Below, piece after piece: positions 23,602 through 29,036 of a stretch of DNA of 34,781 nt (position 1 is its first letter; each line of letters opens with the position of its first letter). A program made the position numbers and the translations under genes. Origin of the DNA: a virus; IMG/VR virus record IMGVR_UViG_3300049427_000023, positions 1 through 34,781 of that record. One strand, 5' to 3'. The notes beneath the pieces are model-generated. The model was not told the DNA's origin, ran no database searches, and saw nothing but the letters and a program-made list of their open reading frames with translations.

Positions 23602-24067
23602 TCGGATCATCCTCTCCATCTGCTTGTCTTTTCGCGAGACGTGCACGGGATTCTGCATTTAAACCAAGCTTATTTGAATATTGGAGTGCAATGCCTGCAT
23701 AACGCTGTGACAATTGAACGTAAGCATTTGGAACTTGGACACCTGATTTGTTAGTTTCCGTATAACCATGGACATCAATGAGCCTGTTAGATTCTTGGAC
23801 CTTTGAAACGGCATCACAATAAATTCCGAGCACATCCTCATCCACTTTATCCAACACGCCGAACTCTTCCATATCTTTTACGGTTTTTCGCCAGACTTTA
23901 CGAGCGGAATCATCCAACCACTCTGGAATTTTCATCTTAATCCGCTTTTTTCGTTCAAACTTTTTTGCAGCTGCTTCCCTCGATTCGACTTCCTGCTTCG
24001 TCCAGTTCTTTCCGCCGCCTTTTTGACCAACTCGCATATGATTAAAATTAATTACAGAATTACCCAA
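23582..24067 (-). CDS. terS: Terminase small subunit (P27 family)
   Basis: The 161-residue product recognises phage DNA for packaging. The core matches P27-type small subunits: P-E-W-L-D-D-S-A-R-K-V-W, L-D-K-V-D-E-D-V-L-G-I-Y-C-D-A, N-A-Y-V-Q-L-S-Q-R-Y-A, then L-G-L-N-A-E-S-R-A-R-L. The N-terminal 50 residues are basic. I placed the start at TTG 24067, since GGAGGTG lies 5 bp upstream; the GTG at 24100 has no RBS. An HNH gene upstream fits the cos-type partnership. Confidence 0.9.
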   Translation of the reverse strand: MGNSVINFNHMRVGQKGGGKNWTKQEVESREAAAKKFERKKRIKMKIPEWLDDSARKVWRKTVKDMEEFGVLDKVDEDVLGIYCDAVSKVQESNRLIDVHGYTETNKSGVQVPNAYVQLSQRYAGIALQYSNKLGLNAESRARLAKRQADGEDDPNAGLFD

Positions 24068-24176
24068 TTTAACACCTCCACTCGTTCCCGATTTGCCCAC
24101 GGGGACTTTTTTTTGTAATTGAGTCCCACGCGGTCTATTTCTATATATTTTATTTTTTCAAAACCTTGGGGGTATT

Positions 24177-24209
24177 AAAAAGATGGTATTGCACAATAGC
24201 AATACCATC
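24177..24209 (-). terminator. Terminator closing the AT-rich two-gene cassette
   Basis: On the minus strand GATGGTATTGC pairs with GCAATACCATC (24209-24199 and 24192-24182), an 11-bp perfect stem with a 6-nt loop, followed by TTTTTAATA. It lies 16 bp after the stop of the two-TM protein and before the terminase genes. Between it and the small-subunit start the sequence is AT-rich with an imperfect GGGAC/GTCCC dyad. Confidence 0.8.
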
Positions 24210-24224
24210 TCGCAAACAAATATG

Positions 24225-24545
24225 TTAATTACCTCTATTTGAGTTACTTCCAAAAATATAACCTAGGATAGTTGTCAGAACTGGTATAAGTATATTCCAT
24301 AGTTCAGTTGGTGGTGTATTCTCTTTCGGAAAAAACGTATACACGCCAAGAGTGAATACCAAGACAGTTGAAACAGCTCCAACAATATAGGTCGGCACAT
24401 TCGGTGAGGAACCAAATATTTTACCGAGCCAACCGTTCTCACGATTAATTTTCTCTAACTCGTGAGAGTAATCCAATTGCTTTCCAAACAATCTTGTTCT
24501 ACTCCGTTGATTCATTTCTGTATTTGGAGGAGGTGGATTAAGCAT
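24225..24545 (-). CDS. Two-TM membrane protein of unknown function
   Basis: A 106-residue protein. A soluble charged N-terminus (1-48) is followed by two hydrophobic segments at about 52-70 (Y-I-V-G-A-V-S-T-V-L-V-F-T-L-G) and 83-98 (I-L-I-P-V-L-T-T-I-L-G-Y-I-F-G). It overlaps the upstream gene by 8 bp, so the two form a unit. The pair is AT-richer than its neighbours and has its own terminator, which suggests an inserted accessory cassette (moron). I do not recognise a family. Confidence 0.65.
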   Translation of the reverse strand: MLNPPPPNTEMNQRSRTRLFGKQLDYSHELEKINRENGWLGKIFGSSPNVPTYIVGAVSTVLVFTLGVYTFFPKENTPPTELWNILIPVLTTILGYIFGSNSNRGN

Positions 24546-24918
24546 TTGTTCGCTTCTCCTTCTCGAGATACCAAGTATAATGCATAATTATTGGTACTTT
24601 GGGATGTGTACGAGTGATTGCAAAAACCAGATAAAACAACTTATCATTTATCTCGCCTATCTCTAAAGGTCTATCGTCTAAAGAGCCCATTCCATTTTCA
24701 AAATTGTTTAAAACATAATTAGCTTCATGATTCGATATTTGATCAAAATCAATTCTGGGAACGCCAGCTGCATCAGAAGCAAATCTAAAATGAAGTGTAA
24801 TTTCTTCAGATGGATTTCTATGGTGGTCGTTAAGCTTAAACGAAATTGGTTCATCTTTAAATTGCATTACTGATCCACTTGAAAGAATATCAAACCTCTC
24901 TGAATAAAGTGTCTCCAA
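24538..24918 (-). CDS. Unknown protein (possibly DUF6864-like), partner of the two-TM protein
   Basis: The 126-residue product is beta-rich with no signal peptide: F-D-I-L-S-S-G-S-V near the start, E-I-T-L-H-F-R-F, then I-M-H-Y-T-W-Y-L-E-K near the end. The shape reminds me of DUF6864, but that call is weak. A TTG at 24918 is the best start (AAGGTG 7 bp upstream); the GTG at 24927 sits inside that site. It lies between HNH and terminase genes, where an uninterrupted packaging module would be expected. Confidence 0.6.
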   Translation of the reverse strand: METLYSERFDILSSGSVMQFKDEPISFKLNDHHRNPSEEITLHFRFASDAAGVPRIDFDQISNHEANYVLNNFENGMGSLDDRPLEIGEINDKLFYLVFAITRTHPKVPIIMHYTWYLEKEKRTNA

Positions 24919-24998
24919 ATATATCACACCTTCACTAAATTAAGTTTATGATTATCATATTCCCATTGTAGCAGACGATGTTAAACAATATAAGATGC

Positions 24999-25367
24999 TT
25001 AGTACGGATTATTCCCAAATCCTCCGTCCTCGCGTACAGTTTTAGCATCATGGCATGGCTTGCATAGTGCCTGCCAGTTGGCACGATCCCAGAACAGAAC
25101 CTTGACGCCCTTATGTGGCATGATGTGATCGACTACAGTAGCTTCGATGACAAGCCGCTTAGCCAAGCAGTACGTACAAAGCGGATGCTTGCGAAGGAAT
25201 CCTATCCTCACCTTACGCCACTTATTATCATATCCGCGCTGAGCTGCTGTGCCACGTTCCTTGTCATAACGTTGCTGCACAAGCTTTGTATGATCTGCGC
25301 AATGGCGCTCTCTAGTCAGTCTGCCGCAGCCTACTTTGCTACATGGTTTCATAGGAGCTGATGGCAT
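24999..25367 (-). CDS. HNH endonuclease of the packaging module
   Basis: The 122-residue protein has an HNH core: C64-x-x-C67, then V-V-D-H-I-M-P-H-K-G (D80, H81), N97 in R-A-N-W-Q-A-L-C, and C102-x-x-C105-H106. An N-terminal Cys-rich part (C9, C14, C23, H26) may be a further zinc site. HNH proteins encoded beside terminase genes are known in HK97-like phages to work with the terminase in cos cleavage. RBS GGAGGCGTTAAAC. Confidence 0.9.
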   Translation of the reverse strand: MPSAPMKPCSKVGCGRLTRERHCADHTKLVQQRYDKERGTAAQRGYDNKWRKVRIGFLRKHPLCTYCLAKRLVIEATVVDHIMPHKGVKVLFWDRANWQALCKPCHDAKTVREDGGFGNNPY

Positions 25368-25532
25368 GTTTAACGCCTCCTAAATTCTTTACTCAACTAC
25401 AGCAATTGTGAACGTTTGAGTTACTCATAATGGTTATTCTGGGTAATTCGTAAGGGAACTGAATCCCTTTTCTAGTAAAGGAGTTGATGGTATTTCTCCA
25501 AACCAATTACCCCTAGTCTCAATATGGATAAC
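25368..25532. other. Gene-free gap with nested inverted repeats
   Basis: No convincing gene lies here. GGGTAATT (25441-25448) and AATTACCC (25505-25512) form an 8-bp inverted repeat around 56 bp. Inside it AAGGGA (25452-25457) and TCCCTT (25464-25469) form a small hairpin followed by TTTT on the plus strand. The gap lies between the small recombinase and the HNH gene, a plausible place for a late promoter, an activator site or a recombination site; I cannot decide which. Confidence 0.4.
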
Positions 25533-26078
25533 TCACCCAATTTTGAATGACTTCATGGCATGATCCATTGTGTCCTGCAACTCTCCGATATACCGCAAAG
25601 TTACCTTCTCTGTCGAGTGATTAAAGTGGTTCATTAGCATAACAACATCCTTAAATTGTTTGTAATGCCAATAGCCAAATGTTTTTCTTAACGTATGGCA
25701 ACCAATATCATAAAGTCTAAATTCTCTAGCTATTTCCGACATGATTTTATAAGCCATACTCCTACCTATGGGACGATTGAAACCTTCGCGACTCTTGAAC
25801 AAATACTCTTGTGGTTCACGATCTTTGATATATTCAACGAGTGCTCGTTTTAACTCCACTGTGATCTTTGTTGATTTTTCCTTGTTCGTCTTCTTCTCAC
25901 GAATGGTTATATGTGTTTTCCCTACAACATCCCGAACCCTTAACCGAAGAAGATCGCTAATACGTAGTCCTGTATTTATACCGGTCAGGAACAACATATA
26001 ATTACGAGGATGCGGTCTGAGGTAATCTAAGATGTCAGCTATTAACTCAGGATCGCGAATCGGTAAAACTGTATTCAC
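25533..26078 (-). CDS. Small tyrosine recombinase
   Basis: The 181-residue product is a catalytic domain only, without the N-terminal core-binding domains of a full integrase. Conserved residues: R39 (N-T-G-L-R-I-S-D), a lysine near 62, H128 and R131 (C-H-T-L-R-K-T-F-G), H154 (F-N-H-S-T) and Y163 (L-R-Y-I-G). All key residues are present, so it may be active. Similar short recombinases often lie before terminase genes in Bacillus-group phages; their role is unclear. GTG start, AAAGGAG upstream. Confidence 0.88.
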   Translation of the reverse strand: MNTVLPIRDPELIADILDYLRPHPRNYMLFLTGINTGLRISDLLRLRVRDVVGKTHITIREKKTNKEKSTKITVELKRALVEYIKDREPQEYLFKSREGFNRPIGRSMAYKIMSEIAREFRLYDIGCHTLRKTFGYWHYKQFKDVVMLMNHFNHSTEKVTLRYIGELQDTMDHAMKSFKIG

Positions 26079-26196
26079 ATAATCGCTCCTTTCCCCCTAT
26101 CTATTTAATATTTAAAAGCAGGACATTAGCTTTCGTATGTCGAATAATGGAAATTGCTTTAACGGCAAATCCATTAAAAGAGTGGCGGTGAAAAAG

Positions 26197-26442
26197 ATGT
26201 TCAAATCAACAGAACAATTTGACAAAACTATGATTAAAGTTTTGTTGGAAATCCAAAACGGCAATACTACTTTCTTCAATCAGTTTGATGACTATAGCGA
26301 TTTAGATATTGCTGACGTGACGCAAAGAGCAATCGATCTAGGCTATATTCTAGGACTAAAAGTAAAAATTGGTGCTCAAGATGATGTCACTTATTCAGGA
26401 ACTGGACGATTGAGTTATGAAGGATTGCAAGCACTAGAATAA
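26197..26442 (+). CDS. Small protein, possibly YjcQ-like winged helix
   Basis: A rightward gene inside the leftward block. The start is best at ATG 26197 with GGCGGTG 6 bp upstream; the frame is open from 26137. The 81-residue product (I-K-V-L-L-E-I-Q-N-G-N, D-V-T-Q-R-A-I-D-L-G-Y-I, then S-G-T-G-R-L-S-Y-E-G-L-Q-A-L-E) has the pattern of YjcQ-type winged helices, where the final part is usually L-T-x-K-G. Weak family call. Its 3' end overlaps the convergent 58-residue gene. Confidence 0.55.
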   Translation: MFKSTEQFDKTMIKVLLEIQNGNTTFFNQFDDYSDLDIADVTQRAIDLGYILGLKVKIGAQDDVTYSGTGRLSYEGLQALE

Positions 26443-26591
26443 GATTTGTTTCTTGTGCTTGGCAAAATGTTTGATTGCGCTATTACCTTAGCGCGATCAA
26501 ACACTTCTTCCATTGACGAGAAAGTTACATTCTCATGATGAAGTAATTCTAAGACCAGTTTAGCTACAGTATCTATATGTATAGCCGCCAT
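26415..26591 (-). CDS. Conserved-looking 58-residue small phage protein
   Basis: A short ORF with a strong AGGAGGTAAAGGCA before its ATG (26591). The product begins M-A-A-I-H-I-D-T-V-A-K-L-V-L-E-L-L and is helical. It runs toward the rightward gene at 26197 and overlaps it by 28 bp. It likely belongs with the Cys-rich gene just upstream (26615-26752) in one leftward transcript. I do not recognise a function. Confidence 0.6.
   Translation of the reverse strand: MAAIHIDTVAKLVLELLHHENVTFSSMEEVFDRAKVIAQSNILPSTRNKSYSSACNPS
26469..26502. other. 13-bp stem-loop inside the small gene
   Basis: GTTTGATTGCGCT (26469-26481) pairs with AGCGCGATCAAAC (26490-26502) with one G-U and an 8-nt loop. It lies about 27 bp after the stop of the rightward gene and inside the leftward 58-residue gene. 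There is no U-run in either direction. It may mark the 3' end of the rightward message or hinder convergent transcription. Confidence 0.5.
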
Positions 26592-26614
26592 TGCCTTTAC
26601 CTCCTAATAATAAA

Positions 26615-26752
26615 TCACTTGGTTTTTTCTCCATTCTCTTTGGGACACTTTGGAAAACTGCAAATTTGAACCGTATCCTGCCAACGGCCCCATATGCAGC
26701 CGCGGCATTTAACCGGCTGGATAATCGGCGGCGGTTTCTTCTTCGCTTCCAT
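26615..26752 (-). CDS. Small Cys-rich (zinc-ribbon-like) phage protein
   Basis: The 45-residue product begins M-E-A-K-K-K-P-P-P and has K-C-R-G-C-I-W-G-R-W followed by I-C-S-F-P-K-C-P-K, so four cysteines as C-x-x-C and C-x(4)-C. This is a small protein type I have seen in many Bacillus-group phages. GGAG lies 9 bp before the chosen ATG. Zinc binding is inferred from the cysteines. Confidence 0.65.
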   Translation of the reverse strand: MEAKKKPPPIIQPVKCRGCIWGRWQDTVQICSFPKCPKENGEKTK

Positions 26753-26770
26753 TCGATCACGCTCCATTAG

Positions 26771-26800
26771 AAAATAAAAAAGCTGCCCGAATGGACAGCT
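26771..26800 (-). terminator. Leftward terminator before the Cys-rich gene
   Basis: On the minus strand AGCTGTCC-ATTC-GGGCAGCT (26800-26781) is followed by TTTTTTATTTTC. It ends transcription coming from the ArpU side just before the Cys-rich gene, and lies back-to-back with the rightward promoter at 26814-26842. Confidence 0.8.
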
Positions 26801-26813
26801 CAATTAATACTCA

Positions 26814-26842
26814 TTGAATAATGGAATATTTTATAGTATAAT
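26814..26842 (+). promoter_or_regulatory. Strong rightward promoter of RNA unit A
   Basis: TTGAAT (26814-26819), a 17-bp spacer and TATAAT (26837-26842): a near-consensus sigma-A promoter pointing right, in a region where the known genes run left. No rightward ORF with an RBS follows. Confidence 0.75.
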
Positions 26843-26848
26843 ATCTGT

Positions 26849-26906
26849 AAATCCGAAAGCATCGGTCAAAGAGTCGCGGGAAAGAATCCATGCGGCTCTT
26901 TTTTCT
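26849..26906 (+). ncRNA. Candidate small RNA A
   Basis: Starting about 7 bp after the TATAAT, a transcript of about 58 nt would hold a small CCGA/TCGG hairpin (from about 26853). Then AAGAGTCGC (26870 on) pairs with GCGGCTCTT, followed by TTTTTT, a full intrinsic terminator. The unit has no room for a protein. It is antisense to any leftward transcript reading through from ArpU. First of four similar rightward units in this prophage. Confidence 0.6.
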
Positions 26907-26922
26907 GTCTTCATGATTAAAA

Positions 26923-27136
26923 TTGTCTCTTGTTCAGCTGGTCGGACGGTTCCGGCAATCTGAACAAGGGACAAGTCAACCTTGTTAAGGGCATTCAACC
27001 CCACCTCATCATCACACGCCTGGCGACTAGCGCCTAAGGTTGAATAACCCACCGCATGACCGAGTCCTACAATTGATAAAGGTACAGTAGGATCACCCGA
27101 GCTTTCGCTCTTCTTATGATCTAACTGTACCTTTAT
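26923..27136. other. Highly structured non-coding segment: three consecutive nested inverted repeats
   Basis: Three elements follow one another. (1) TTGTCTCTTGTTCAG (26923-26937) with CTGAACAAGGGACAA (26960-26974), 15 pairs with one G-U, around an inner CGGA/TCCG hairpin. (2) TTCAACC (26994-27000) with GGTTGAA (27038-27044), around GGCG/CGCC. (3) ATAAAGGTACAGT (27076-27088) with ACTGTACCTTTAT (27124-27136), a perfect 13-bp stem around GAGC/GCTC. AACAAGG (26963-26969) can instead pair with CCTTGTT (26980-26986), so element 1 has an alternative fold. A leftward reading frame crosses the segment (to 27166) but has no RBS. Could be an RNA of either strand or protein-binding DNA. Confidence 0.55.
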
Positions 27137-27184
27137 GATGCAGACACTTATTGGACGGCGTTTCACTCAAAATGGACATTTATG

Positions 27185-27559
27185 CTAGAGATACAAAAGC
27201 GAGTTTGCAACCGATTCTATGCCCTCTATTATTTTTCGATCAATCGTTTTGTCACAATAATCCCAACCCGAAAACCTAAGTATCGTCGCTGCGCGTGAGT
27301 TTCCTTTAATATAACGATATTCTATTAACGCCCTTACATTAGAATCGACGATTTGGTTCACCGCTCGCTCTATGTTACGAGAACACTGAATTGCCTGCTT
27401 TTGCGTTTTAATCTGTTTTTCCGACTCCGGAGGATTTTTTGCAAAGCCCTCTATCATCACTACCATTTTTTTATATCTGGACAGCAATGATTTTGCTATC
27501 GCAATTTCTTCCTCTGTAGCATCAGCAAGAAAATACATCTGTTCATCGTATGTCGCCAT
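27185..27559 (-). CDS. ArpU-family late transcription regulator
   Basis: The 124-residue product has a helical N-terminus and a C-terminal sigma-region-4-like HTH. The marks are V-R-A-L-I-E-Y-R-Y-I-K-G-N-S-R-A-A, I-L-R-F-S-G-W-D-Y-C-D-K-T-I-D-R-K-I-I-E-G-I. This is the signature of ArpU/RinA-type phage activators, which switch on late genes. Its place between early genes and the packaging module agrees. ATG 27559 has GAGGGG 10 bp upstream; in-frame ATGs further up lie too near their own SD. Confidence 0.85.
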   Translation of the reverse strand: MATYDEQMYFLADATEEEIAIAKSLLSRYKKMVVMIEGFAKNPPESEKQIKTQKQAIQCSRNIERAVNQIVDSNVRALIEYRYIKGNSRAATILRFSGWDYCDKTIDRKIIEGIESVANSLLYL

Positions 27560-27583
27560 TGCCAACATTCCCCTCATCCTCTC

Positions 27584-27657
27584 TGTTATAATAGAAGATG
27601 AGATTTGTCTAAATCCTTCGGAGTCCGTTCCCCAACAGCTACCGAAGGATTTTTTTT
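27584..27657 (+). ncRNA. Candidate small RNA B with extended -10 promoter
   Basis: TGTTATAAT (27584-27592) is an extended -10 element. About 7 bp later a transcript of roughly 59 nt would begin and end in a perfect 11-bp stem, AAATCCTTCGG (27611-27621) with CCGAAGGATTT (27642-27652), followed by a T8 run. No ORF fits. It lies between ArpU and the upstream gene, antisense to the leftward leader of ArpU. Confidence 0.6.
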
Positions 27658-27928
27658 ATTTTGCTGCAGCTTGCTTTGATACCCAATTGAATCCAACCCC
27701 TCCTCTAGTCAGCGGGCTCTCTATGAGATAGGAATTTCCCTTCTTTACGTACTCTCCTGGAACAACTAACAACAATCCATACATTGTATCTACGACTGCA
27801 ACTTCCGCAATCGGTGATTTTGGACAAACCACAAGTTTGATACGATCTATCCTTTTTCCTGATTTTATAATTGGTTTAAGTGCTTCGTTAATCAAAAGCA
27901 TTGCTTTTGGTCCTATATGAGCTGACAC
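27656..27928 (-). CDS. Small phage protein of unknown function
   Basis: A 90-residue protein, GTG start with AGAGGTG 7 bp upstream. It opens with S-A-H-I-G-P-K-A-M-L-L-I-N-E-A-L and continues with beta-type segments (R-I-K-L-V-V-C-P-K, V-A-V-V-D-T-M-Y-G-L-L-L-V-V-P-G). No family recognised. Its stop codon lies inside the T-run of unit B on the other strand. Confidence 0.6.
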   Translation of the reverse strand: MSAHIGPKAMLLINEALKPIIKSGKRIDRIKLVVCPKSPIAEVAVVDTMYGLLLVVPGEYVKKGNSYLIESPLTRGGVGFNWVSKQAAAK

Positions 27929-27957
27929 CTATAATCACCTCTTATGTTCTTCAATAT

Positions 27958-28704
27958 TCATTGAATTACTTCGCCATATCTAGAAACAATCTCTTTAATC
28001 ATATGGCCGTTTCCTTTTTGAATCTGCCCGTCCTCTATTCTGCGAACCGTGTAACGCCAGCTAGAAGCAATTAATTCTTTATTGACAATTACACCTACAA
28101 CAAGCTTTCGACCATCACGTATATATCCACCTAAAAGGGTATTTTCTCTCAGTTTCGGCATGCGAACAGTATCACCGATTGCTGCAGCATTACGCATATA
28201 AGTAATCATTGCACTTCGCTTAATAACTTCTTTCTTAAGCAAACTCTTTTGTTTAACTGGCATTTTAGATGAACAGTAAGCAAACTCCGACAATCGGACT
28301 GATCGCAATGCTACTTCAAATTTCCCACCATTATCGGCGCATTCGTAAGCCAGTTGTTCAACAAGTGCCAATCGATTTTTCCATATAAATTTTCTTGTGA
28401 TTTGAAGCTCATCACTTTCAAGATCATCATTCGCTATTGTTGGAGGCACAACATCAATGCCGAAATGATTCAAAACAATAGAAAATGCCTCACGATCGGT
28501 CAACATTGCCGCTTTTTCTTTTGCAACGGCAGCCATTTCCGACATACATGTTTGAACCGTCTTACCAGGGTCTAGGATCTTCTCAGCATCTTCCGGATTG
28601 TTTTCCAAACGAGTTAAAAGAAACTGGCCGATATAATTCACAAAATCATTGTCCTTGTTGCCATCAATCTCAGCCTGCAGCTTAGCTCTTGCCTGCACTA
28701 ACAT
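27958..28704 (-). CDS. Protein with AcrIIA9/PcfK-like N-terminal domain
   Basis: The 248-residue product starts at ATG 28704 after AAGGAGGATCTAACT. Residues 1 to about 90 match the AcrIIA9/PcfK-like pattern: helical A-K-L-Q-A-E-I, Y-I-G-Q-F-L-L-T-R-L-E-N-N-P, A-E-K-I-L-D-P-G-K-T-V, then L-T-D-R-E-A-F-S-I-V-L-N-H-F-G-I. AcrIIA9 relatives inhibit type II-A Cas9; PcfK proteins occur on conjugative elements with unknown role, so the match alone does not prove anti-CRISPR activity. The C-terminal 150 residues are an extra region, basic and helical then beta-rich, which I cannot place. Confidence 0.65.
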   Translation of the reverse strand: MLVQARAKLQAEIDGNKDNDFVNYIGQFLLTRLENNPEDAEKILDPGKTVQTCMSEMAAVAKEKAAMLTDREAFSIVLNHFGIDVVPPTIANDDLESDELQITRKFIWKNRLALVEQLAYECADNGGKFEVALRSVRLSEFAYCSSKMPVKQKSLLKKEVIKRSAMITYMRNAAAIGDTVRMPKLRENTLLGGYIRDGRKLVVGVIVNKELIASSWRYTVRRIEDGQIQKGNGHMIKEIVSRYGEVIQ

Positions 28705-28727
28705 AGTTAGATCCTCCTTAAAATGAA

Positions 28728-29027
28728 CTAATCCATACATTCAAATCCCTTAACTGACCGAACATCTTCCAATGCAATTCGCTTTGATCTATTTGATTTC
28801 TCTCCCCAACGAAAGCCGATTAGCTGCCTTAGTCGGTATTCGCTAAACGTGTTAATCAGAAGCAAAGCCACTTCTTTCGTCTGTCGCTTAAAATAAGCTG
28901 CTATCTGATGCACCGTATAGCCTTCTTCCCATAACCGCAAAAACTCATCAATCTCTGACTGGTCCCATATATGATTGAGTTCTTCACAAACAATAACTCT
29001 ATTCTTTCTTGCTGCCTCAGCTTGCAT
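28728..29027 (-). CDS. Small HTH-like protein of the replication region
   Basis: A 99-residue protein directly after the replisome organizer. The central W-D-Q-S-E-I-D-E-F-L-R-L-W-E-E-G-Y-T-V-H-Q-I-A-A-Y-F-K-R-Q-T-K-pattern (about 21-52) looks like a homeodomain-type or resolvase-type helix-turn-helix. Ends are charged. AAGGAG lies 12 bp before the ATG. Function unknown; no helicase loader (DnaC) gene is visible, so it could be an accessory replication factor. Confidence 0.6.
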   Translation of the reverse strand: MQAEAARKNRVIVCEELNHIWDQSEIDEFLRLWEEGYTVHQIAAYFKRQTKEVALLLINTFSEYRLRQLIGFRWGEKSNRSKRIALEDVRSVKGFECMD

Positions 29028-29036
29028 TTACTGCAT

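Noticed and set aside
24100-24180. Promoter for the terminase genes in the AT-rich gap
   Set aside because: TTGAAA and TATATA words exist but their spacing is about 8 bp, too short for a sigma-A promoter.
26831-27166. Leftward frame of 111 residues across the structured segment
   Set aside because: GTG start without an RBS, no family features, and the DNA is dominated by inverted repeats and the rightward unit A. I cannot exclude it fully.
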